The position numbers and the translations under genes are program-made. The notes beneath the pieces are model-generated. The model ran no database searches and was not told the origin of the DNA. It saw only the letters and a program-made list of their open reading frames with translations. A DNA stretch of 64,000 nucleotides from Branchiostoma lanceolatum (lineage: Eukaryota; Chordata; Leptocardii; Amphioxiformes; Branchiostomatidae), in contig NC_089724.1 of the NCBI RefSeq assembly GCF_035083965.1, positions 14,922,910 through 14,986,909 on the forward strand, written 5' to 3'. This document shows, piece after piece, positions 11,790 to 22,100 of the stretch; positions within the stretch are counted from its first letter, which is position 1, and every line of letters begins with the position of its first letter.

Positions 11790-12270
11790 TATGGCCGGTG
11801 ACCCTACACGGTATGAAACGCGCGTTTTTGTCTTATGAATCACAGTGTGTTACAGAGCTATGAGTACACTTTTGCGTTGAAGTTGGCCACGGCGTTTTCA
11901 GAATGCTGTAGAATACTTTCAAAACCCAGCCCTTCCTACAATTCGGTAAATTAACGTTACAATGTACCTGTGCCATCGGAATTTGTTGGCTGCATTTGCA
12001 TAAGGGGAATTTTATTCATTTTGGAGATTTTGTTTGTCTCGGGGTATTTTTATTTGTCCTGCCATAAGAAAGACTGCTGAGAAACTGGCGAGCTCCGCTT
12101 TTTGCATACAGTATGTGGGTGGCAAGAATGCTCGCTTTGCATTTGAGGGTGGCAGGTTTAGATCTTACTTAATACTTTTAAAATGGTACATGATTCTTCT
12201 TTTGGATGGCATTGGCTTGAGAAAGAGCAAACAACACTACAAGTAGACTAGACCCCTGCTGTAGTGTTTG
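11790..12270. other. Intergenic stretch without recognisable genes
   Basis: Upstream flank of the receptor gene up to the 3' end of a LINE. No exon, RNA gene or clear repeat was recognised. Confidence 0.4.
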
Positions 12271-12271
12271 C

Positions 12272-13830
12272 AATGAATGAATGAATGAATGTTTTATTTC
12301 CGTGTCCTGCGACAAAAGTCGCCCAGCCCATACGGGCTTATAAGACACCATACATAAGAATACATAAACTTGAGTAATGGAAGAGGTACAGTAGTAAATA
12401 ATGATAATCAGAAATAAATCATAATAATAGCAGTAATGAGTAACAAAATAATATGAGCATAATATAGTGGCAATACAAAAAGGGACACACCTGGTACAAT
12501 GATTCAAGTCAATTCAAGAAAGCAAGTGGTAAATGAACATAAATTTAATTCAGATCAAAAGTTGTTGAAGGTAACACACGTATATCAACTCAGTATATAA
12601 CAGTCAAAACAGTATATTACAGGGTAGAGACAAAACCAAACAAAGCCAAAACTAGATGCAAAATAGGATCAAATCATTCCATTGAAGTATTTTTTGTTGT
12701 TGTTGCTGTCTTGTTATGAGTAGATGTAGTGCTTACGTTCCCTCCAAGCCTTTTGAATGTATGAAGCAATTTCAAATACCCCCTCCGTGAATAACCAGTT
12801 AAGTTTTGTTTCATCTCTTTCCCAAATGATATCAGGTCTCTTGTTGTACATTTTGTTGAACAGTGTTTGGCGTAAACTGTCGTAAAAAGGGCAATAAAAT
12901 AGGAAATGGACCTCATTTTCAATTTCATGTAGATTACACAGTAGACAAATTCTATCATCCTCAGGAATGGCATTAAATCTTCCTGTTTCAATAGACAAGG
13001 GTAATATGCCCGCTCTCAGCTGGGCACACAGAGATCTCTGGGCTCTTGTAAGAGGGAGTGTAACATATCTCTCCGGAGAGAATGAGTCTTTTATCAGTGC
13101 ATACGTTCTTAGTTTTGGCTTAAGCCAGAGCTCATAAGCCCACTTTTGTTCATATTGCGAGAATAATACATCTTTTGTGAGTCTCGTGTCGCCTCTTAAC
13201 CTATTTTGAAAAACATGTTCTTGTTCTGATTCAAAGAATATTTCATACAAGTCTTTACTCCAGGGACCATTATTTCGCAGGTCCCATCTAAAAACCTTCT
13301 TTGTAATCCTGTCGTCAGACATATTCACTAGCCTGTTCCACATAGCCACCATAGCCCCTTTCCATCTAACTTCACACGGTGTCCAGCCCATGTCACCATT
13401 TATGGCATGAGTGGGAGCAAAGCTGTGAACGCCAAGGAAGCACCGAATGGCTCTATTCTGAATAACAATGCTTTTGTCATACTTTTTAAAACCCCACACA
13501 CCCGCAGCGTAATCCAGTATAGGACAGACACATGAACTGTACAGTGTAGAGTAGGCTTCATATCCTAAGTCTTTTAGGACTTTAACTTTGCCAAGTATAC
13601 CTCCCAAGGCCCTACCCGCAGCATCTGCAAGAATAGTGGTACCAGGGGTAAAAGTCATATGCTCATCTAAATGGAGACCTAGGTATCTATATGAGCTTGT
13701 ATACTCAAGTTTCATTTCTCCAAACATGAACTCATAAGTGCTACGCTTAGTGCCACGTTTTCTAAAGTGCATAATTTTTGTTTTAGACTGGTTGATCATT
13801 AGCAACAATTCATAGACTTTGGTATAAGAA
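12272..13830 (-). mobile_element. 5'-truncated non-LTR retrotransposon (LINE)
   Basis: Read on the minus strand, an open frame for the C-terminal part of a LINE polymerase is followed by about 420 bases of 3' UTR, an AATAAAA motif and a terminal ATTC/CATT microsatellite (12272-12290). The 3' simple-repeat tail and lost 5' half are typical of target-primed insertion. The catalytic part of the reverse transcriptase is missing, so the copy is dead. The 5' limit near 13830 is approximate. Confidence 0.75.
12714..13808 (-). pseudogene. LINE reverse transcriptase, C-terminal fragment
   Basis: 364-residue open frame beginning after the catalytic region (INQSKTKIMHFRKRG, then SYRYLGLHLDEHMTF, the post-polymerase thumb motif). 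It ends with a C-rich knuckle (CLLCNLHE ... HFLFYCPFY, pattern CxxC..H..C) common at LINE ORF2 C-termini. There is no YxDD motif and no endonuclease in this copy. The absence of stops suggests a fairly young insertion. Within the LINE clades it looks closest to the CR1/L2/Jockey side, but this is a weak call. Confidence 0.7.
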
Positions 13831-14307
13831 AAGAAGGTTTCAAAAATATATAGAAAAGAGTAACCATCATTGGATAATCTAATTTAGCAACTGTGCATCC
13901 AATATATCATTATGAGTTATACATGATATAAATATTCATTCTAGATTTATCTTTCCTTACTAAAGCTTTCTTGTGATAGATACAATATCTTACTTAGCAC
14001 AATAGAATTGCACTGTTGTATTGACCACAATATCAAAAGTTCAATACACACTAAACATAGAAAGGACCAGCATGACTATTCAGAGAATAATGTAACATTG
14101 TTCAAAAGAAGTACCTTTGGAGCACATAAATAACTTTATATTTATGTTTTTTGCAAAAAGTATGGGACAACTTTAAAAGTTAGATTAAAAAGAGATAAAT
14201 ATTCAGCAATAACTTCCATCACCTAATATATAGGCTGTAATATAACCGTCCTTGGAATAAATTTACATGATACATGTACAGTGACAAAGACAATAATGTA
14301 TTTTTTG
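13831..14307. other. AT-rich intergenic spacer
   Basis: Sequence between the LINE and the 3' end of the LRR gene. No coding or structured feature was recognised. Confidence 0.4.
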
Positions 14308-14313
14308 TTTATT
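14308..14313 (-). terminator. Polyadenylation signal AATAAA of the LRR gene
   Basis: AATAAA on the minus strand about 75 bases past the stop codon of the LRR gene, a normal position for a short 3' UTR. Confidence 0.5.
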
Positions 14314-14385
14314 TGTTTAGTCCTAAAAGTTGTAAAACAAAGAAAAAAAGACAGTAGGCTCTGCTTGAGGTGTTGCCAAAAAATT

Positions 14386-16624
14386 CTATGTCCATGTTAT
14401 CTCCAGCTGAAAGTGTTGATTTGCAACAATCTTCATCATCTGATCATAGTCTCTCCTCATCACTTCCTTACAGTTCAACAGGACCAGTCTCTGGAGACAA
14501 TTCTTCCCTTCCAACAGCTCAAACATGCTTGAGCCCGTGATGTTGTTACAATCGATCAGAGCAAACTCTCGAAGCCTGGAAAAGCTGTTGTGGTTTAACA
14601 CATGCCTAAACAACTGATCAGTGAAGCCTTCCACATTTGTGATCTCAATGTTCTCGATCTGATGACTGCCTTCAAGAACAATCTTCAGAGTTTTAGGTAA
14701 TGTTGTCTCATGATCATTAGAAATGACCTCAACCCCTAGCCTGAGGGATTTCAAGTTGCTAAACAAAGCGGTCAATGTGGCGCTTTGAGCACGTTGAAGT
14801 TTAAAGCCGTGACAGCTCTCAAGGGTGAGCGTCTGCAAGTTTGGACAGAACTGACCAATGGCAATGACATCGATGTCGTCATAGCCATATAAGGTGAGGG
14901 TTTCAAGTCCATGGCCAACACTCTCAAGGAGAAACACAAGTCCCTCACTGAAAGGTACTAGAGAGTCTGTACAAGATACCGAGAGATTTCTGAGGCGTGT
15001 TAGCTTGGATATGTGCTGAAGTACGTCACCTTCAAGGTTCTCGTTAAGTATGAAGATGTACTCTAAGTTGGGACAGACTAGATCAACTATTTCAAGAAAA
15101 CTAACCGGCACCACGAAATCATTGACTGTACCACTACGTATCTGGTAAGGTGTGGTTGCCTTCCCTTCTTTGAATGCTTCTTCATGTAAGGCAACCAAAG
15201 CATCACACACATCGTTGTGTAGTAACTGCCTTAAGTTTGGCAGTTGCCTCAATGCATGTTTAACTCCTTTGATGGTCACTCTTGGGTTGAACGACATATC
15301 TAGACTGACTAGCTTTTTACACCCCTGAATATTGTTTCCTCCCCCACATAGGGAAACTATTCCCTTTTCTGTTACGTTCGTCTTACAGATGTTGAGATCT
15401 CTTAGGTGGACGCAGATGGCGCCGATGGTTCCAAGGACGTCGTCGGTACAGTTGGTGGTGTACAGGTTGAGATAGACAAGTTTGGGAAGGTAACTCAGGG
15501 CCATGGACATGGCGTAGGAGGTCAGGCGGTTACATCTGGAAATATCCAGCTTCTTCAACTTCTGTAAAATTAAAGAAATAGAAACACAAATTGTTTGTAT
15601 CAAAGCCCTATAGAAAGAACTACAACATCATGGAACACCTCACTCACATAACACAACTCCAGAACATAAAAACAAACTTCAGCTTAAATGTCTTAAAAAC
15701 GGTGCATGTATATCTTGATAAATCTTGAAGTTTTCAGTGTGCTGTATTAAGATCTTTCACCAGTCCTGTTTCTTAACAAATAAATGTACACTGAAGGAAA
15801 GAAGAAAACTGCAGAACGAAAGAAAACATGCAGAAATAAACCACAGATACATTTGAAGAATGTGCTTCCCACCTTGCATCTGATCTGCACCAGCTTGATG
15901 ATGGCATCTGTCATGCAGCTGCTACACTTGCCCAGGTGCAGACTCTCCAGGTGCTGGTGGATCATCAGGTGCAGATGCCTCCTACTCAGCTGTCTCTTCT
16001 GGACCAACAACTCTATCAGCTCTTGGATCAAATGGGCAGCTGTAAAAAGGGGAACAAGACAGCGAATGTTTTTTAAATGTTTGAAGCATCAGTCAAACCA
16101 AGTTGGTCAAACCCCCCCACAACATGCATGCAAAGAAATTCTCCAATCAGACATTAAAAGAAACTTGCAACAGTTTCTGGCTGGTATGTTAGAAAATGGA
16201 ACAACCAGAAAATGTCACTCGCATTAGGACTTGGAGCTGGCATTTAGCTTTAATATCACTCAGGAAGAATCAGAAAACTGATCAAAAGCTTGTTGGTAAG
16301 AGGGTATGAAGTCTTTATAACGTCACTTATTGTCACAGATGAACTTTCGTTCAACTATAATTACAAAATTCTTAGCCAAAGAATCAGCTGAAAACTTGAA
16401 GTGAGTGGACAACCTTTGATCATTATCTGAGTTAGTGTCAATGTGTAAAACTATTAGAATATTTGTCACTCACGTAGTACATCAAAAGGCCCAATGATGT
16501 ACATGAAGTTATACTGGTCCAGGTAGTTCTGGATGTAGTCAGCAGCCCATAGGGAGTCCATGTGAGTAGCGATGTTGATGATACTCAGGTGTTTCAGGGT
16601 CCCTGGGCTGCCTTGCTGAGGCAT
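14386..16624 (-). CDS. Leucine-rich repeat protein, AMN1/F-box-LRR-like
   Basis: Three coding exons on the minus strand: 16624-16474, 16039-15873, 15561-14386; phases 1 and 0; 497 residues. The start has a strong CACCATG context four bases after a 3' splice site, so the 5' UTR lies in an upstream exon. The N-terminal 80 residues are helical with LPAHLIQELIELL, followed by HLESLHLGKC and KKLKKLDISRC. These begin a series of cysteine-containing LRRs running to the end (LNICKTNVTEKGI, LTLESCHGF, FALIDCNNITGSSMF); the protein ends EITWT. The layout, with a short helical head then CC-type LRRs and a TWT-like end, recalls AMN1 and F-box/LRR substrate adaptors of ubiquitin ligases. I see no certain F-box. 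A function in substrate recognition is inference. Residues about 165-245 interrupt the repeat pattern. Confidence 0.75.
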
Positions 16625-16684
16625 GGTGCTGTAATAATGCAAGGATCATAGTTCACGACATCAGTGCCGTTAAAGTATAGCAAT

Positions 16685-17985
16685 GAGAGAGAGAGAGAGA
16701 GAATGGTTTATTGATATAAAAAGCATTTGCAGCACACATGCTGAATTGCAGCCTTTGTACAAACGTCCGTCCTGTACATATTCTCAGGACTTAATAAAAT
16801 CAATTACACATTGAATAAAAGTGTGTCAATAACATGACAATAAAGTTAGGCGTCTATGTTAAAAGTCAATCTAAAACATTAATATTCATAGCCATTTAAC
16901 AGCAGTCATTTAGCAGGCTGACGCAATATGGGAGAGTACTATTTTTCATGCGTTGGGTCCGACACTTATACTGACTGAGTTTCATATTGTTCCTGAGAGA
17001 TCTCTTGTGTACGTCCCCCCTGCTTGCTGGCAGCCAATCTCGATATCTGTCGCTGTTCTTGAGGGATTGGGCAAACCTAAGGCAGAGCTCGTCGCGTCTG
17101 TTATCTAATCTGGTAAGGCCACTGGTGTTCAGAGCCGTGTTGTAACAGTCATATTCGGGGCCAAGTATTACTCGAAGTGATCTTTTCTGCACCCGTTCGA
17201 TCTTCAATGACAGATCTCTGGTCAGCCCAGGATGCCATATCACACACGCGTACTCAAGAGCAGGCCGCACAAAACCAATGTAGATAAGAATGAGGTCACT
17301 TGTGTCCAGTCCATGTTTCTTCAGGATTCTCAGCACATAGAGTCTCTTGCTAGCTTTCCCGACGATCGAGGTGACATGGTCGGTCCATCTCAAGTTGTGC
17401 TGGAGGATTACTCCGAGGATCCGCGCTGCCTGAACCACTTCAAGATGAGAGGGACCGATAGTGATTACCGGCGGTGGGGGTGGGTTTCGTAAAAAGCAAA
17501 ATACCATCACTTTACACTTGGTTGGGTTCAGGGTCATGAAATTTGCATCTGTCCACTCATTTAGACCGTCGATGTCATCTTGAATCCTCGGCGCTGTAGA
17601 CACATGTCGTGATTCAGCAACAGATATGTCGTCCACATACTTAAAACTGTCAGATGATGTTTCATGACGTGGAAGGGCATCATTAACTAAGGCGAGAAAA
17701 ACAAGTGGACCTAGTTTTGTACCTTGAGGCACGCCACACGTCAGAGTTTGCCAATCCGACACTTCGCCCTGATACCGTACACGCTGTCGCCGCTCTGTGA
17801 GAAAACTACTCACCCAGGGAACGAGGGAAGGACGGACACCGAGATCCACTAACTTGCAGATGGCAGTTTGGTGGTGGACGTAGTCAAACGCACGAGAGAA
17901 GTCAGTGAGGACAATCACATTACTCAAACTGCAGTGCTGCATACCAAGATGTAACATCAGGTATACCATAACAGTAAAACCTCCT
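16685..17985 (-). mobile_element. 5'-truncated LINE inside the 5' intron of the LRR gene
   Basis: Minus-strand LINE ending in AATAAA and a (TC)n tail (16685-16702 on the plus strand reads GAGAGA). Its 5' end stops near 17985, where a different dispersed repeat begins. It has the same orientation as the host gene and lies upstream of the coding exons. Confidence 0.75.
16896..17969 (-). pseudogene. LINE reverse transcriptase fragment with catalytic YVDD
   Basis: 357-residue open frame spanning the reverse transcriptase palm: IVLTDFSRAFDYVHH (motif A), GVPQGTKLGPLVF (motif B), SFKYVDDISVAE (motif C, the catalytic YVDD). The thumb (ARILGVILQHNLRWTDHV) and a C-terminal region follow. Endonuclease and N-terminal polymerase are missing, so it cannot act alone. 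CR1/Jockey-like affiliation is inferred from motif style. A proline run (PPPPP) near residue 160 is unusual. Confidence 0.8.
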
Positions 17986-18082
17986 TGGGTATGCAGGTAC
18001 CAGTACAGAGGTTTACAGGTCAGGACTCCTGGAAGGTCCGAGGTTCAAACCAAGACTGGTGCATTACTTTATTACCTTCTCC

Positions 18083-18545
18083 GAGAAGGTTATGCAGAGT
18101 CTGAGGGTAGCGTTTGTATTTGTCATTTTGTGTGTGTAAAGAAGCAGAATAACTGGAGAAGGCCTGGATGGATTGTCTTGATATTTGGTAGGTGGGTAGA
18201 TCTTGATGAGACCTGGAAATGATTAGATTTTGGGTACCCCAGCGGCTTGTCACGATACTGCAGCGGAACTTCCTGTTTTGATATCTCGTGTTCTGAACAT
18301 GCTATGGAACTGATTTTTTAGTGGTAAATAGTTCTTTGGTCAGAGATAGGTTTGGGCCCCCTGGTGGCTTTTTTGGAACTGCAGGAGCAGGTTTTGCTTC
18401 ATACTTTGAAAGGGAATAACTCAAGAAGGGCATGATGAATGGCCATGATTTTTGGTAAGTAGATAGCTTGATGAGTAGATAGAGTGATGATGTACATGAT
18501 TAGATACTTATTATGCAAATAGTCTTAAATCTATAATTTCAATGG
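18083..18545 (+). repeat. Dispersed repeat family A, copy 1
   Basis: Contains the family signature: a GAATAACT...GGATGGAT stretch, TTTGGTAGGTGGGTAG, TTTGGG..CCCC with GGC, GATACTGCAG, then a second GGAACTGCAGGAG block and an ATGCAAAT-containing tail. Related copies are at 41.6, 47.6-48.5, 49.1, 56.4 and 61.4 kb. Non-coding. Confidence 0.6.
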
Positions 18546-18599
18546 TTGAATTAGTCTTGCTCACAAATGTCTTGTTTTTGTACCAATTTACACACGTAC

Positions 18600-19121
18600 G
18601 ATCAGGGTTAACCTTCTTGATTTAACAATACTCCTTTAGGTTCAAGTCGAAGAAAGGCCTCTTTACCTACCTTCTCAAAGTTGTGCGCTACCCCTCAGCT
18701 CACGCTTTACTATAACCTGTCTCAAGTCAGCTCGACATATACAATGCTATCACGAGTTGCACAACACGGTGCAATACACAAATCTGAACTTTCCCTGAAC
18801 CCGGAAGTAAGACACAGGCCACTCCACCGCACAACTGCATGACGGGATGAATGGAATACGCCATTTACTTTACAAGGTAACAAATTTCCTCTTAATTTTT
18901 ATGTTCAGAAGAAAACTATCTTTTAACAATTTTGATAGATTTAGTGTATCAGGAGAGATTAATACGATATAGATGAAAGGTTTACTTCGGATCTGCAGTT
19001 TATTCAGATATTTTTAAAACAACCCTTCGTTATAAAGTGGTATAGCCCAAAAGACGTGTTACACAGGGGAGTTCGTTTTCATCCGTTCGTCGGTCGGTTT
19101 TGTGACAACGTCGGCATCAAA
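18600..19121. promoter_or_regulatory. Presumed shared promoter region of the LRR gene and TEX261
   Basis: The LRR gene (minus) and TEX261 (plus) are head to head. The LRR gene's missing 5' UTR exon must lie upstream of 16628, plausibly near 18700-18850. The TEX261 start codon is at 19122. Bidirectional promoter activity is inferred from layout only. Confidence 0.35.
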
Positions 19122-22100
19122 ATGTGGTTCCTCTGGCTCCTGTCCTTCGCGTCCATGGCCATCCAGATGATCTTCGTAACCCTGGCTATCGGTGAGTGCG
19201 ATTATTTTGGTCTGTAGTGTCGCTAATGTCGCCAGGATGGCTGAAATTGTTTTGGTGACGTGGTGGGAGGGGGGCGACAAGAAATTAAAGCGAAAACGTC
19301 TACAGTCATGGTTTGACCTACAATTTTATTTTGCTAACTATACAGTACGATAGTTAAGTTTGTTTATCCCTGGGCTGGTATGATAAACTCCCTATTTTTG
19401 CATTTAGAAGTAGGTTAAGAATAAGAGGAATTAGATTAGGACGAAGGTGAACAAGAAAAGTGTTTCCAAGGGTAACAGGTCAACTCGCCCCAAGTCCAAC
19501 TCGCCCCAACTATTTACGACCAACTCGCCCCAATTTTGTATATTAATCAGGGCTTATCAAACTTGGTTTTATATGCATATATCCTACTACTAAATATGAC
19601 TTAACATGCTAACAAAGCTTCGTGACTCTAATCCTAACATTCTCTTCTCTGTTCGGCATTTAACGCCAATGAATGCCGGGGGCGTCGGCGGGCTAAAGTA
19701 GCGAGCGGCCCGCCGGGTTCACCGGTACCTGTGCCCGCTCGCTGTAATCTCAAGCATGGCTCACTGCTGACTCAAATTATTATTCAAGTACATGCTCCAC
19801 TGTACGCCTAGTTTCCTAGCACATAAAGTAAGCCAACAGTATTTCGGATCGCCATGCTTGAGACTATAACTAGCGGCCGTGCACGGTGACATGGCGGGCC
19901 AACATGCCGACCGGGTCCGCCAGCGAATCCCGAGTTCGTTGCTATAAAATACGTGCCCAGCAACAACAAAAATATGTTGAATAAGAGTCACGAGGTTTGT
20001 TGACATGTAAAGTAATATTTAGAAGTACGAGTCATGCACATAAAACCAGTATAAAACCAAGTTTGATAAGCACTAATTTGGGGCGAGTTGGTAGTAAATA
20101 GTTGGGGCGAGTTGGACTTGGGGCGAGTTGACTAGGATTCGCTGTTTCCAAGGACCTCCTTGGTGTTTCAGTTTCTTTGTACTGTACTTGTATTTGTAAC
20201 AAAAACATCTGTACCGTATGAGCATGCGATGCAAGTTAAGCTAGCTTCAACCATTCCTATTAAACCTTGCTTGAACTGAGGTGGTGTATTTTGGAACAAT
20301 CATACTGATGAGATTACTGTGGTTTGTTGTAGTGAAATAACTACTAGTATAATTATTTTCACCATCACCGATCCCTTTATTCAATGTAGGTTATACATGT
20401 TAATTTACTAGTATGATAGTTATAAAGAATAATGACAGACTAAGATAAAAAGATTCAATGTAATATCTATGACTAGTGCTCTGTTTATATGCTTGTCCAG
20501 TACATCACCTCCAATATATCATGATCACCTTCAGCAGTATAACACCTCCAGTACTGTAAATGCATTTAAGCTCGCATGGTTTTTATTTCGGGGGAAATGT
20601 AGTTTGCGGTGGATTTATGTTTGCGGCAGCCCTATAGTTACATACTGCTACAGTATCGGACAAAAATTGTTGCGGTGGTTTTAAGTTCGCGGTGAAACGG
20701 TCTCCGCGAAAACCGCGAACATAAAACCACCGCGAAAATTTCTGCATTTAAAGTATATCACCTCAGTACAGAAGTATTGTTGTCGCTGTGTCTGTTTGTG
20801 TTTTTGCAGTTATTTGCAAACGCTACATTTATTACTAGTAGTAGTAGTAGTAATAGACATGTGTCACCACAGAGTGATAGAAAGTGAAGGGCGAGAGGTC
20901 AGAGTTGTGGGGAGTGACAGAAAATTCCAAAGTAGAGTTCAAAGTAAGTTAGTAGAATTATTCATTCCAGGTCATTGAGTCAATGGAAGAGGCTAATTCA
21001 CGGGGGTGTTGTTTTTTATTACTCTCTATTTCGAAGTAAAATAAAGGCCTGGGTTGACTTGACTTCTGCAGTCATATATTTTCCATTCAGTGCTGGTCAC
21101 ATAGTCCATAAAGTGACAGGAAGTGATCAATGGACACATGTAATGTTAATAAAAATCTTTGCACAATTGATGACCTACAATTGAACAAGACATATGTATG
21201 ACTATGACAATCTCAAATTTAGTCTAAATATTTCACAGAGGTATGTGAGCTTTGAATATTTTTTATTGTAAGGGATATCTGATTATTCATACTCACTGAG
21301 AATCATTGGTCTCTTCGAATTCAAGAAGCTATTGTGTAGAATGTCATTTTTTTCTGTATACTGCAGAAGAGCCAAGTGTATGGAGACAGCAGGGCCAAGT
21401 GTAATATTGACTTCCTTCACTGAAGAAGAAGGTCCACTGTATAGCAATCCACTTACAGTTCTCAGCCTAGTATTAACTAAATTGGCTCAGGTCCCTGGGG
21501 TAATCTGGAATTCGATAAAACCAATTTTTAAAAGGCAGAAGTGCCCACATGGCAAAGAGAAGGATTGTTGAGCTCTATGGAATTTATTGCCACCACAAAT
21601 TGACATAAATCTGCAATTTATTGACTGAAAATAAGGACTGGGAATTTCAAATTAAAACCAGTTTTAGACCTTTTGCCCCCCCCCCATAGAAAGATACATT
21701 TTCCATCTATTGTAGATTTGTACTTGTATCATTCTGAAAATTTCTTAGTTACTTTAGAATAATAATCATGTAGTACATGTATGTTTAAAATGTATAGACT
21801 GTCACATACAGTATGTGAACTATCAGCAGCATTATTGCTGTAACATGTTCCTTTAGATATTTAATCATCACGTAGAAAACTTAACTTGGTGTTAATTCAT
21901 TGTATTTTCATGTGAATTGTACAATTACCTTGCAGCTGCTGGTCTGTACTACCTTGCTGAGCTGGTGGAGGAGTACACGGTGCTGACGGCAAAGGTCATC
22001 AAACTCATGATCATTGTGAGTCTCCACATGAAATGTACTATTGATTACAGAACTTGAACTCATAATCCAGTGTAGGGGTAAATGTCAGTATGACACTTAT

